A stretch of 64,000 bases of DNA, taken from Alphaproteobacteria bacterium (lineage in GTDB: Bacteria; Pseudomonadota; Alphaproteobacteria; Rhizobiales; Hyphomicrobiaceae). How positions within the stretch are numbered: the first letter of the stretch is position 1; each line of letters starts with the position of its first letter. Below are positions 51,825 to 63,836 of this stretch, piece by piece. The stretch is from positions 1-64,000 of the forward strand of contig JAHJSN010000135.1 of assembly GCA_018830445.1 (NCBI GenBank), given 5' to 3'. The position numbers and the translations under genes are program-made. The notes under the pieces were generated by a model. It was not told the DNA's origin. It searched no databases and was given only the letters and a program-made list of their open reading frames with translations.

Positions 51825-52700
51825 CTACCAACCAAGGTGCGCCATCGCAGCCGTTGCACCCGGTGCCCCGTCTGCAAACAAATCGGCGAGGCGTTCCGGC
51901 ACGATGCGCCCCCTCGCCAGCGTCTCCTCACGATGAATACCACCTGCGATGAAGAGTGCATCGACGCCGAACGTCCGCGCCCCCTTCATATCGGTCCTGA
52001 CCGAATCCCCGATGACCAGGAGCCGCTCGCGCGGAACCACTTCCTGACGCAGTTCCTGCGCCTGCAACAGCGCCGTCTCGTATGCGACGGCATGCGGCTT
52101 GCCGGCCCAGAATACATCGCCGCCGAGTTCCTCGTAGACATCGCCCAGCGCGCCCGCACAAAGATAAAGCCTTCCCCCGACGTCGACTACGAAATCCGGA
52201 TTGGCGCACACGAATGGAAGTCGCAGGTCGCGCGCCCGCGAAAGCACGTCGCGATAATCTTCGGCGGTTTCGGTACGGTCGTCGTTGAGGCCCGAACACA
52301 GGATCGCTTCCGAACCTTTGAGAGCCCCGCTCAAGAAGGCCACCTTCGCAAACAGCGCCGCGTCGCGATCCTGCGGGCCGATTGGGTAAAGCTTCCCGTA
52401 ACCTTGGCTATCGACATGTCGCAACGCGATATCGCCTGAGGAAACGATCGCATCCCAGGTTTCCCGCGGCAGCCGCAGTTGATCGAGCATGCTGGCAACC
52501 TGGTGGTTGGGCACCGGCGCATTCGAGACGAGGATCACCGTTCCGCCCTTCTTGCGAAAGCGCAGTAGCGCGTCACTTGCCTCAGGCAAGGCGGCATGAC
52601 CGTTGTGAACCACACCCCAGACATCGCAGAACAGGACGTCATAGCGTTGCAGGAGTTCGCCCGCGCGCTCGATGATGGGCGGCGCCGTCGTTCCGGTCAT
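51825..52700 (-). CDS. HAD-IIA family hydrolase (TIGR01459-like)
   Basis: A 291-residue HAD phosphatase of the IIA (NagD-like) class. Motif I is FCDVWGVVHNG, in which the usual second Asp is Trp/Gly-shifted as in TIGR01459; motif II is VILVSNAP; the lysine motif is WAGKPHAVAYE; motif IV is GDSVRTDMKGA. The substrate is probably a small phosphate ester. GGGAA precedes the ATG at 52700. Confidence 0.88.
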   Translation of the reverse strand: MTGTTAPPIIERAGELLQRYDVLFCDVWGVVHNGHAALPEASDALLRFRKKGGTVILVSNAPVPNHQVASMLDQLRLPRETWDAIVSSGDIALRHVDSQGYGKLYPIGPQDRDAALFAKVAFLSGALKGSEAILCSGLNDDRTETAEDYRDVLSRARDLRLPFVCANPDFVVDVGGRLYLCAGALGDVYEELGGDVFWAGKPHAVAYETALLQAQELRQEVVPRERLLVIGDSVRTDMKGARTFGVDALFIAGGIHREETLARGRIVPERLADLFADGAPGATAAMAHLGW

Positions 52701-52745
52701 CAAGTGTTCCCAGCTGATAGAGCCGTTCCAAACCACATATGGGTT

Positions 52746-53951
52746 CTAATTCTGCAGACCGAAGGTCGGCCTCAGCTTGATGCCGATGAGAGACCCTGCA
52801 AACGCCGAGGCAAGCCACACCCAGCCATGCAGCGAGCCTGATGCGATACCTCCCAGGAAGGCACCGATGTTGCAGCCGAAAGACAGCCGCGCGCCGTATC
52901 CCATCAATAGCCCGCCAAGGATCGCTCCGATGATACCCATGGCACCCGGCCACGGCCCCTTGCCGAAACTTCCCGCAAGTCCGGCCGCCAGCATCGCCCC
53001 GAGGATGAGGCCGAAGTTCTGCACCGACTGTTGGTTGGTCACCAGCGCCCCGATCAGGATATCGCTCGATTTGGCCCAGCCCCAGAAGCTGAAGGCCCCG
53101 ACATCGAACCCGGCCAGCGAGGCAATCGCCGCCCCCCACAGCGCAAAGCCGTAGGTCACCGCCCAAGGGAAGCCGCCGACCAGAAGCGTCGCGACGTTGA
53201 GAACGACAAGCGCCGTGCCGGCCCATACGAGGCTCCAAGGTCCCCTGAGCAGCCAACCCGAACGAGGTTCACTCGGCCGCGTCTGTGGCGTGTGCCCCCG
53301 GCTGCGCTCATAGCGAACGATGAGGCCCCACACCCCCGCCAGCGCCGCGAGCCCTATAACCAGCGCGCCAACGACACCGAACTGTTGCGCAAGATTGACG
53401 ACACCCAGACTCGGCAGCTGCCACCACGACATCTGCAGCGAGGCGATCAACGATGCCGCGATGAACGCCGGCAGCGTGAACACCATCCGCTTCGAACCGC
53501 CCCCCAGCGTGAACAGCGTCCCCGAGCCACATCCATTACCGAGCTGCATTCCAATTCCGAACATGAACGCGCCGATTACCACCGTCATGCTGACCGGAAA
53601 GATAAGCCCGCCATAGCGCGTATCGCCCGGCAGCAACCCGGCAATGATCGGAACGAAGAAAATCATCGTCGCTGCGATCACCGCAAGCTGCGCCTTGAGC
53701 CCGTGTCCGTCGCCCCGGGTCACGATCGTCCGCCAGCCCGATGTAAAGCCGAACGCACCATGCAGAAGGGCGAACCCAAGCCCGGCCCCGATCAGGAACA
53801 GAACGCCTTTCTGAAGAGAAACCGCCGCGGACAGATAGGCGCAACCCACAATGAGCAACGCCGAGGCCACCGCCACCACCGGCAGGTTCGCCCCCGCCAG
53901 GAACCCCTTGCCGTCACCGGCGGGCAGTACATCGCTTTCCATGCGCGCCAT
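52746..53951 (-). CDS. YeeE/YedE family transporter (thiosulfate transporter-like)
   Basis: A 401-residue membrane protein with two homologous halves and about ten to twelve helices. The conserved cysteines of the family sit in GMQLGNGCGSGTLFTLGGGS and in GARLSFGCNIGAFLGGIASG, matching the thiosulfate-relay cysteines of TsuA-type transporters. The ATG at 53951 (MARMESD) has GGAGGA ten bases upstream. The open frame reaches 54023, but that stretch contains a half copy of palindromic element II. Confidence 0.9.
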   Translation of the reverse strand: MARMESDVLPAGDGKGFLAGANLPVVAVASALLIVGCAYLSAAVSLQKGVLFLIGAGLGFALLHGAFGFTSGWRTIVTRGDGHGLKAQLAVIAATMIFFVPIIAGLLPGDTRYGGLIFPVSMTVVIGAFMFGIGMQLGNGCGSGTLFTLGGGSKRMVFTLPAFIAASLIASLQMSWWQLPSLGVVNLAQQFGVVGALVIGLAALAGVWGLIVRYERSRGHTPQTRPSEPRSGWLLRGPWSLVWAGTALVVLNVATLLVGGFPWAVTYGFALWGAAIASLAGFDVGAFSFWGWAKSSDILIGALVTNQQSVQNFGLILGAMLAAGLAGSFGKGPWPGAMGIIGAILGGLLMGYGARLSFGCNIGAFLGGIASGSLHGWVWLASAFAGSLIGIKLRPTFGLQN

Positions 53952-53967
53952 GAAATTCTCATCCTCC

Positions 53968-53988
53968 AGTGTTCCGGCTCCGACACTT
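53968..53988. repeat. Half copy of palindromic element II
   Basis: AGTGTTCCGGCTCCGACACT (53968-53987) plus one T matches 24952-24972 at 20 of 21 positions, but no right arm follows. It ends beside the ribosome binding site of the YeeE gene. Confidence 0.65.
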
Positions 53989-54134
53989 CCCAATCGGGAC
54001 AAGCCGAACCGGTTGAACGCCAATACACACGATTGCAGCGAAGCGGGCGCATTTCAATCCCGCACGGCTGGCGAGAGTGCACATCCCGACGCATGAGCGA
54101 TGATTTCGAATGGATGCCCGATGCCGATACCCGA

Positions 54135-54650
54135 TCAGCGGCGAATTCGGCGGCGCTGAAATGTTGTGTCGGCCCCTTGCGGCTCGACGATCCCGGCAGC
54201 GGCGCCCGCAGCTTCTCCTGCTGTTCCCGGTTGCGCGCCCGCCGACGGAGCCGTCGCGACATCGGTTTTCGGCGCCTTGCATCCCGTCAGCCAGACATCG
54301 AAAACCGGATGCTCAACGGCGTTGAGGCCGGGGCTTTCCGCCAGCATCCAGCCGGAGAAGATCCGTTCTGCGGTGGCATCGAGCTTGACCTCGTCGATTT
54401 CGACGAATGAAGTCGTTTTCGGCCGTTCGGTCGGCGGACGCGAATAGCACACCCGCGGCGTCACCTTGAGCTGGCCGAATTCCACCGTCTCGTTGATCGG
54501 CACTTCGAGTTCTGAAATGCGCGCCGTGACTTTATCGAGGGCAGCGAAAACAGCTATGCCGTTTTCGAACCGTTCCGCCGTCGCAGGAGATGCGAGCGAA
54601 ACGATCAGAACGACGGCAACGAGTGGCGCATATCGGCAAACGGTTGTCAT
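54135..54650 (-). CDS. DUF2155 domain-containing protein
   Basis: A 171-residue exported protein with a signal peptide (APLVAVVLIVSLASPATA). A DUF2155-type domain follows (ALDKVTARISELEVPINETV, LKVTPRVCYSRPPTERPKT, FSGWMLAESPGLNAVEHPVF, VWLTGCK), then an Ala/Gly-rich tail. The domain has two conserved cysteines and no known function; it is alphaproteobacterial. The gene lies 113 bp from the NDUFA12-type gene on the same strand, an arrangement common in this group. Confidence 0.88.
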   Translation of the reverse strand: MTTVCRYAPLVAVVLIVSLASPATAERFENGIAVFAALDKVTARISELEVPINETVEFGQLKVTPRVCYSRPPTERPKTTSFVEIDEVKLDATAERIFSGWMLAESPGLNAVEHPVFDVWLTGCKAPKTDVATAPSAGAQPGTAGEAAGAAAGIVEPQGADTTFQRRRIRR

Positions 54651-54763
54651 GGCGGTGCAAGCTAAGTCCCAATGATGACGCTTTGCTGTCAAAGCCTTAT
54701 CGCACGGGCAAACGCTGTATCTCCGGTTCTCCGCGGGCGCCGCGGAGGTTTCGCGCCACCCGG

Positions 54764-55162
54764 CTACTCGGGCTTCCAGGACGTATAATCCCCGGTCGCC
54801 TTGGGTCGCGACTGCGGCGTCAGGATGGAACCATCCGGGCGATAGGCTTTCGCGGTGCCGGTCATGTTCATTTCGTGCGGCTTTTGCCACGAACGCGGCT
54901 CGTAATCTTCTTCGGTCGGCAGCGTGTCGACCGTATGGTGCAGCCAGCCGTGCCATTCCGGCGGCACCTTGGAGGCATCCGCCAGATCCTTGTAGACGAC
55001 GAACCGGCGCGGCACCCCGAGCGGCCCGACGCCGCGGGTCTGCAGATAATAGCGGTTCCCGAATTCATCATCGCCGACGAGCTTCGACGTTTTCCAGATG
55101 GTCCAGCGGGTTCCCCAGGTATTTCCGCCCCACCAGCTGAAGATTTCGCTGAAAATTCCCAA
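54764..55162 (-). CDS. NADH:ubiquinone oxidoreductase NDUFA12-type accessory subunit
   Basis: A 132-residue protein with the NDUFA12 (17.2 kDa / B17.2) features GTRWTIWKTSKLVGDDEFGN, RYYLQTRGV and RRFVVYKDLADASKVPPEWH, then a HGWLHHTVD segment. It is an accessory subunit of complex I in alphaproteobacteria and mitochondria. I chose a TTG start at 55162 (MGIFSEIFSWW) because GGAAA lies seven bases upstream; the ATG at 55246 would add 28 residues without a ribosome site. Confidence 0.9.
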   Translation of the reverse strand: MGIFSEIFSWWGGNTWGTRWTIWKTSKLVGDDEFGNRYYLQTRGVGPLGVPRRFVVYKDLADASKVPPEWHGWLHHTVDTLPTEEDYEPRSWQKPHEMNMTGTAKAYRPDGSILTPQSRPKATGDYTSWKPE

Positions 55163-55452
55163 CGCTGTGTTTCCTGCGTTCCCGGCTGCAAGCCGCTCAT
55201 TATTGCCTGGGAAAAGCTTAGACCAGACCGCCCCTGGCTTGTCCATACGGCGGATGGCTGCGGCGGCCGTTCACAGATCCAAGTAGTGCGCGGCATCCCT
55301 GCCACACCCTGTGCCTTCGGAATCGCGCTAGCATCAAACTGCAGGTGCGCAACTTGTCCTCCTGCCTCCCGCGACGGAAACCTGCGCGGACCGGGCACCC
55401 ACCAGTCCCCATCACTGATTTCCCCCGCCGCTGTACACCTGCCGTAAACAGG

Positions 55453-55461
55453 TTATCCACA
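55453..55461 (+). promoter_or_regulatory. DnaA box upstream of nrdJ
   Basis: TTATCCACA is a perfect match to the DnaA box consensus. It lies five bases before the first NrdR-like box and about 390 bp before the nrdJ start. Confidence 0.6.
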
Positions 55462-55465
55462 GGCC

Positions 55466-55481
55466 CCCAACATCTAGTTGC
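55466..55481 (+). promoter_or_regulatory. NrdR-like box 1 upstream of nrdJ
   Basis: CCCAACATCTAGTTGC contains the partial palindrome CAAC-ATCTA-GTTG and resembles alphaproteobacterial NrdR boxes. NrdR represses ribonucleotide reductase genes from paired sites. Confidence 0.55.
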
Positions 55482-55505
55482 TGGCCGATGCAACATCACC
55501 AAATC

Positions 55506-55521
55506 ACACAAGAGGTTGTAT
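55506..55521 (+). promoter_or_regulatory. NrdR-like box 2 upstream of nrdJ
   Basis: ACACAAGAGGTTGTAT fits the ACACxAxxxxxTTGTGT pattern, with its centre 40 bp from box 1, roughly four helical turns, as expected for paired NrdR sites. The rest of the 690-bp region 55163-55853 shows no gene, and I could not find a cobalamin riboswitch B12 box. Confidence 0.6.
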
Positions 55522-55853
55522 CGGGAGCTATTGCCGCGCCACGAATCGCCATAGCTTTTCGATTGTCCGAGACGGCAGTGTTCTTGCCCCGAGCCTACTG
55601 ACCGGGGCCAGCCGTCCGAGTGCCGCGTTGTTCTTCAAAATTTCAGCCAGGGCTCTTCAACTCTCCCGCGCCTTCCAAGGGCTTTGGAGATAACGGGATC
55701 GCTTGGCCTGTAACCATGCGTCCAAACAATAACGCAGCGCCCCCTCGTTTGCCGTTGGCCCTGCATACCCGGCAGCTTCCTGCAGCCACGATCCCGGACG
55801 ACTGGCCCGGCTCGAATGGCGCAGCACTAAATGACACTTTGGGGGACTAGATA

Positions 55854-59585
<3,732 letters not shown>

Positions 59586-60271
59586 GAAAAGGCTGGGACA
59601 ACCAGCAATGAACGAACTGTCGAACGGAAGTCAGTGGGCAGCGAGCGGGTCACAGAAAGTTACACGACGGAACCTGTTGGTTTAGCCAATAGGTCCGTCT
59701 TGGGCCTGTTAGTTGTTTTGCAGAAAGGTCTGTGGAGTTGAACCTGTGGGGCCGCAACCGACTTTCTGGGCGACAGTGCAATCGAATTCCGGATTGTTCG
59801 CGTCGCAGTCACCGGGCGTTGCATCCCAGCAATGGAAACTGGGATGACGATGAGGGGCCAGGGCGGGTCGGCATCCGGCCTGAACCACCCACCAACGTCA
59901 TTCCCGCGAAGGCGGGAACCCAGTCGAGTTCCCGTATTCGGCAAGCTTTCTGCGTACTGCGGCGCTACCCGCAAAGCCAATCGGCCGGTGTTCAAGGAGG
60001 ATTGTCGAAAGTCTCCTTGATGCGTGCTTGGATCCCGCCCTTCGGCGGGATGACGACAGCGCGGAATGCGACCACGGCGTACTGGCGAAAGGTCTCCTGA
60101 ACCGGTCAGCTGCGGCACAAGGCCTGGGATGACAAGCTTTGAGTTTGGCCCGACTAGCGCCAGCGAAGACCAAATCGTGGAAGCGGGTTTCCGCACCACA
60201 CATCGAGACGGCGAATCGCCGATACTGATTTGTGACGTTCGAATGACAACCGGAAGCGGGGGAAGAAGATC
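59586..60271. other. Gene-free region downstream of nrdJ
   Basis: A 686-bp region. A bulged hairpin (59667-59680 with 59686-59698, ACGGAACCTGTTGG pairing with CCAATAGGTCCGT) may end nrdJ transcription. The rest is mostly the dispersed repeat at 59898-60056. No supported gene. Confidence 0.5.
59898..60056. repeat. Dispersed repeat bounded by CCCGC hairpins
   Basis: The left end is CGTCATTCCCGCGAAGGCGGGAA (stem TTCCCGC/GCGGGAA, 59901-59918). The right end is GATCCCGCCCTTCGGCGGGATGACG (60031 onward). The two ends are inverted relative to each other and enclose about 110 bp. This form, TCATTCCCGC ... GCGGGATGACG, is a common dispersed palindromic repeat of proteobacteria. Confidence 0.75.
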
Positions 60272-60643
60272 ATGGCCGGCACCGATCACACCGACAAGAC
60301 GCACCGCCTCTCGCCCCACTATCTGCCCGACGGCACGCGCTCGGTGCGGCGCATCAACTCGGTCGTGTTCAGCGAGAATGTCGGCGAGGACCGTTACCCG
60401 GCCGACGTCCTCCACCTGGCCGAACTCGTCCCGCTCGTCCGCCAGCGCCTCGAAGTCCCCGCCGACTTCTCCGACGACGCGATCCTATCAAGCCTCAAGC
60501 GGGTTGCCTCGCGCACCTCCGACCGCGAACGCTGGAGCGCCGCCTTCGATTGCAATCTTGCCCGTTGCCTATCAAGCCACGGCCGCGACCTCGGGCAGGC
60601 ACTTCAGGACTTGATCACGCTGATCCCGCCGCCGCGCATGTAA
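60272..60643 (+). CDS. Conserved hypothetical protein downstream of nrdJ
   Basis: A 123-residue soluble protein beginning MAGTDHTDKTHRLSPHYLPD. It contains RRINSVVFSENVGEDRYPAD and a helical LVRQRLEVPADFSDDAILSS segment. I do not recognise a family. GGGGGAAG precedes the ATG by several bases. Location after nrdJ is the only functional hint. Confidence 0.7.
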   Translation: MAGTDHTDKTHRLSPHYLPDGTRSVRRINSVVFSENVGEDRYPADVLHLAELVPLVRQRLEVPADFSDDAILSSLKRVASRTSDRERWSAAFDCNLARCLSSHGRDLGQALQDLITLIPPPRM

Positions 60644-60768
60644 CGCGTCGCTGTAGCGCCCGAAGACATCGACCCCGTGGCGTTATTATTCCGTCCCGCG
60701 TGTACCCCACGGTCAGTAAATCGAATTGAGGAATACCGGTTGCTGAATTCCGCGACCAAGGAGCCGAC

Positions 60769-61383
60769 ATGCCGAAGACCGAATTGACCATTCCGCCATG
60801 CGTCTATCACGTCGCCGACAACCTCGACGCCGCATTGGCCGCCGGCGAGGACCTGATCGCGGCTTCCGAGAACTGGGCCACCGGCGACCCGTCCGATCCG
60901 GGCGTCGCCGGCGCCCAAAGATGGGCCTTGTCGCGCTACAGAACCCACGAACTCAATCTCGTCGCGCGCATCGTGCAAGCCCGCGAACACGTTGCCGTCC
61001 TCGGCCGCACGGCGCAGCGCTTCCGCCCGCTGGCGCAACTCTTCTGCGCGGCCACCGCCGATCTCGCCGGCGCCTTTGGCGAACTCAACCAGCAGGTCGA
61101 CACCGACTTCGAAACCGGCGGCGCTGTATCCGCATATCTCAGGACCCGGGGACTGATCGATCCGGAAGCCGCGACCGTTTCGGAAGCCGAAGCCCCCGAC
61201 ATCGACGACGGCTTCCTCGTCGCAGCCAAAGTGCCTCTCGGCATCTGCCTCGATTTGATTTCCGAGTTCCTCGACGCCCTCGACGTCGCTTTCGACCTCT
61301 ACCCCGAGCATGAAAGTTCGCCCGCACCGCACGTGCGCGCGGACACCGCGGAAGTCCCCGAAGAGGCAAACGACGCGGCTTGA
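60769..61383 (+). CDS. Conserved hypothetical protein
   Basis: A 204-residue acidic, mainly helical protein (DNLDAALAAGEDLIAASENW, LARLVARIVQARE-like helices, GICLDLISEFLDALDVAFDL) with an acidic, Ala/Glu-rich C-terminus. No signal peptide and no recognised family. It starts 126 bp after the previous gene. Confidence 0.7.
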   Translation: MPKTELTIPPCVYHVADNLDAALAAGEDLIAASENWATGDPSDPGVAGAQRWALSRYRTHELNLVARIVQAREHVAVLGRTAQRFRPLAQLFCAATADLAGAFGELNQQVDTDFETGGAVSAYLRTRGLIDPEAATVSEAEAPDIDDGFLVAAKVPLGICLDLISEFLDALDVAFDLYPEHESSPAPHVRADTAEVPEEANDAA

Positions 61384-61406
61384 TGCCTGCTCGTATCCGA
61401 CTGCCC

Positions 61407-61449
61407 AACAATCACACGGCCGGGTTCAGACCCGGCCGTGTGATTGTTT
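61407..61449. terminator. Bidirectional intrinsic terminator
   Basis: AACAATCACACGGCCGGGT (61407-61425) and its exact complement (61430-61448) form a 19-bp stem with a four-base TCAG loop; A and T runs flank both sides. It separates the convergent genes ending at 61383 and 61506. Confidence 0.9.
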
Positions 61450-61505
61450 GAACACATCTTTCCCCGCTGCGGTGAACAAGCCGGCAGGCCTCCGCCGGTC
61501 AGGCG

Positions 61506-62735
61506 TCAACCCGTCATGCCATGGCGCGCGGTGTTGGGAATGTAGGGCAGTGCCGGAACCGGCGCGCGCCCGGGCAGTCGCCGGAACGGTGAACCGCCGG
61601 CGCCACCTGAACCGCCGCCGCCGCCAACGATTGACAAGTTGCCGAGGCGAGACCGCAGCAGGCCTTCCCAGTCATCCTTGTCTGGAGCACCGACTTCCGC
61701 TGTCCGGATAAGCTTGACCGCCGTCCGGGTCGATTGCATTTCGGTCAAGCCGAAGTCGTCGCTCGCGTCGGCAAGCGCCGCCTTGGCCAACCGGCTGCGC
61801 GGTGAATGGCCTGTCTCGGCCACCAGTTTGGCTCTCGAAACCGGACCGCTGCCGCCAACCACCTTCGCGGGACCGACCTCGGCAACCGCAACCGGCTTCT
61901 TCGGCCGCGCCATGCGCCACGACGGCGCCGCCTGGATATCCCTGCCCGCACTCACCACCGCCTTCGCCTCCATCGGCTTGAGCTCCGCGATCAGGTTCAT
62001 CGATTTCAGGATCGGTTCCAGCCGTTTCCGGTTTCCGGTCTTTCTGGCATTTTCCGAACGGCTAAGCGTACGCGCGGCAACCACCACCGCAGCCGAACTC
62101 GATGGCACGGTCGCGCTTGCGGCGGTTGCATCAAGAACCATCAGCGCCACCGCGGTCCGCTCGGCCGCTTCGAGCGTTTCAAACTGCCCGATGTAGCCCG
62201 GCACCGGTCGGTACCGGCGCTTGCGGATATAACCCGCCTCGCGTTTGTTCGGCGCTGCCAGTATCCTCGTTTCGAGTTTCGCCACGCCGCGGTTCTTGAA
62301 GCCGAGCTTTTCGGCAGCCGCATACGACACGTCGAGCTTGCGGTTCCCCCAGTAGGGACCGGCATTATTGATGCGCAGCACGACGGTTGCCTTGGTCGCC
62401 GGATTGCGCACAAGCAGCACGGTCCCATCGGGATAAATCGGACTCGCCGCATTGTCCGCCCGGTCGGGGTGGAATGGCTCACCCGAAGACGTCAGCCCGC
62501 ACGGGTTGTAGCGGTCCTTGCTGCAGTCGCTGTAGTGGGATGCAACCAGTGGAATTGTCTCGCCGACAAGCGAAGCGGTTTCCGACAGCGACTTCACCTT
62601 GTGGCATTTGCCAACGAAGCAGTAGGTCGAGCCGGGCGTCTTGGCTTCCGCAGCACTTCCTGCCGCAAGCGCCGCAAGCGCAACGAGCAGACAACCCGCG
62701 GTACTGGCAAGGTTGCGGTTGAACACTTCAAACAT
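61506..62735 (-). CDS. RlpA-like double-psi beta-barrel protein with altered active site
   Basis: A 409-residue exported protein: signal peptide (CLLVALAALAAGSAAEA), an RlpA-type barrel (about 55-155, LVGETIPLVASHYSD to FKNRGVAKLETRI) and a long Lys/Ala/Ser-rich C-terminus ending in a Gly/Pro-rich tail. Where active RlpA has RINDRGP, this protein has RINNAGP, so the catalytic Asp is Asn and the Arg is Ala. Four cysteines precede or lie in the barrel. It is probably a glycan-binding or regulatory relative rather than a lytic enzyme. Confidence 0.82.
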   Translation of the reverse strand: MFEVFNRNLASTAGCLLVALAALAAGSAAEAKTPGSTYCFVGKCHKVKSLSETASLVGETIPLVASHYSDCSKDRYNPCGLTSSGEPFHPDRADNAASPIYPDGTVLLVRNPATKATVVLRINNAGPYWGNRKLDVSYAAAEKLGFKNRGVAKLETRILAAPNKREAGYIRKRRYRPVPGYIGQFETLEAAERTAVALMVLDATAASATVPSSSAAVVVAARTLSRSENARKTGNRKRLEPILKSMNLIAELKPMEAKAVVSAGRDIQAAPSWRMARPKKPVAVAEVGPAKVVGGSGPVSRAKLVAETGHSPRSRLAKAALADASDDFGLTEMQSTRTAVKLIRTAEVGAPDKDDWEGLLRSRLGNLSIVGGGGGSGGAGGSPFRRLPGRAPVPALPYIPNTARHGMTG

Positions 62736-63053
62736 ACGTTTTAACCCCCATGATCCTGTGGCCCCGCGGAGCCCTCGAACCTTTCGGAAAGTGCCGTGCC
62801 GCCGCCCGCCGCGTTGACTGGCTCGTCGGACCGGAAATCCTGTTCGGACATGATTGCTGGGATCACGGAGTTGACCGGAACGCGCCTGAGACCGTTTCCG
62901 CGCGTCGTCCTCGCAGCCGCAGCAATCGCTAGTCGATGGGCGGAATACCCAATCAACTATGGCGGCAGCGAGATAGAGTTAAGAAACAAGGTTAACGCAA
63001 CGAACCATGGGCCGCAGCGGCGCCCCGCCGCACACGGACGAATAAGCTTATGA
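62736..63053. other. Gene-free region between two minus-strand genes
   Basis: A 318-bp region with A/T-rich sequence near 62970-63000 (GTTAAGAAACAAGGTTAAC) and no supported gene. It probably holds the promoter of the RlpA-like gene. Confidence 0.4.
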
Positions 63054-63836
63054 TTAATCGAAGTTAATTCCGGCAATCGCCAGCTTTTGTCGCAGCGCAA
63101 CATCGGCTTGCGAGAGCGATTCCGCGTCAATCGACCGCAGCACCAGTTCGCACCGCATCACCCCTCCGGCGAACGATGGATAGCTGCCCATGGTGACGTT
63201 CGCATGGGCCTTCTGGTGCTCGCTAAACAGATCCGCCACATCGCTTTCGGGCGCCATGACCTTGATCGACCGGCTGAGCATCACCCGGCCGGTGCGCAGC
63301 ATCGGCAGGATTTCATCCAGCATGACCTGCATGATGGAAGGCACCCCCGCCATCACGAACACGTTGCCCATTTTGAACCCGGGTGCAGCCGTGATCCGGT
63401 TGTTGATGACTTCCGAACCCTTCGGCAGGCGCGCCATGCGCAGCCGTGAAGCCGTCAGTTCCAGTCCTCGGGATTTATAGTAGGGCATCATCCGCTCGAG
63501 GGCGCGCTGATCGACGTCGATCCCGACGCCGAACGCCTTCGCCACGCAATCCGACGTAATGTCGTCATGCGTCGGCCCTATCCCACCTGTCGTGAACACG
63601 TAGTCATAACGTGCCCGCAAAGCGTTGAGCGCGGCAATGATGTCCGCCTCGTCATCGGCAACGACGCGCACCTCGCGCAGCCTGATCCCGGCTGCCGTCA
63701 GAACCTCGGCGATGTAACCCGCGTTCGCTTCCTTGGTGCGCCCGGAAAGGATTTCATCGCCGATCACCAGCACCGCAGCGCTGACGTCCTCGCTGCTCTG
63801 AGCTTTTACAACTGCCTCGTCGATAGATTTGTTCAT
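63054..63836 (-). CDS. CinA/MoCF-type molybdopterin-binding domain protein
   Basis: A 260-residue protein with the MoaB/MogA-like domain of CinA: LVIGDEILSGRTKEANAGYI, the TTGGIGPTHDDITSDCVAKA nucleotide/molybdopterin-binding loop and FVMAGVPSIMQVMLDEILP. The C-terminal CinA amidase domain is absent, so this is the short form annotated as competence/damage-inducible protein A-like. The ATG at 63836 follows GGGACC; the longer frame to 63971 has no ribosome site. Confidence 0.88.
   Translation of the reverse strand: MNKSIDEAVVKAQSSEDVSAAVLVIGDEILSGRTKEANAGYIAEVLTAAGIRLREVRVVADDEADIIAALNALRARYDYVFTTGGIGPTHDDITSDCVAKAFGVGIDVDQRALERMMPYYKSRGLELTASRLRMARLPKGSEVINNRITAAPGFKMGNVFVMAGVPSIMQVMLDEILPMLRTGRVMLSRSIKVMAPESDVADLFSEHQKAHANVTMGSYPSFAGGVMRCELVLRSIDAESLSQADVALRQKLAIAGINFD

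Noticed and set aside
55521-55853. Possible cobalamin riboswitch in the nrdJ leader
   Set aside because: No B12 box or recognisable riboswitch core could be found by eye; a covariance model search would be decisive.
62979-62995. GTTAAG ... GTTAAC pair resembling a CtrA site
   Set aside because: The gap between TTAA halves is nine bases instead of seven.
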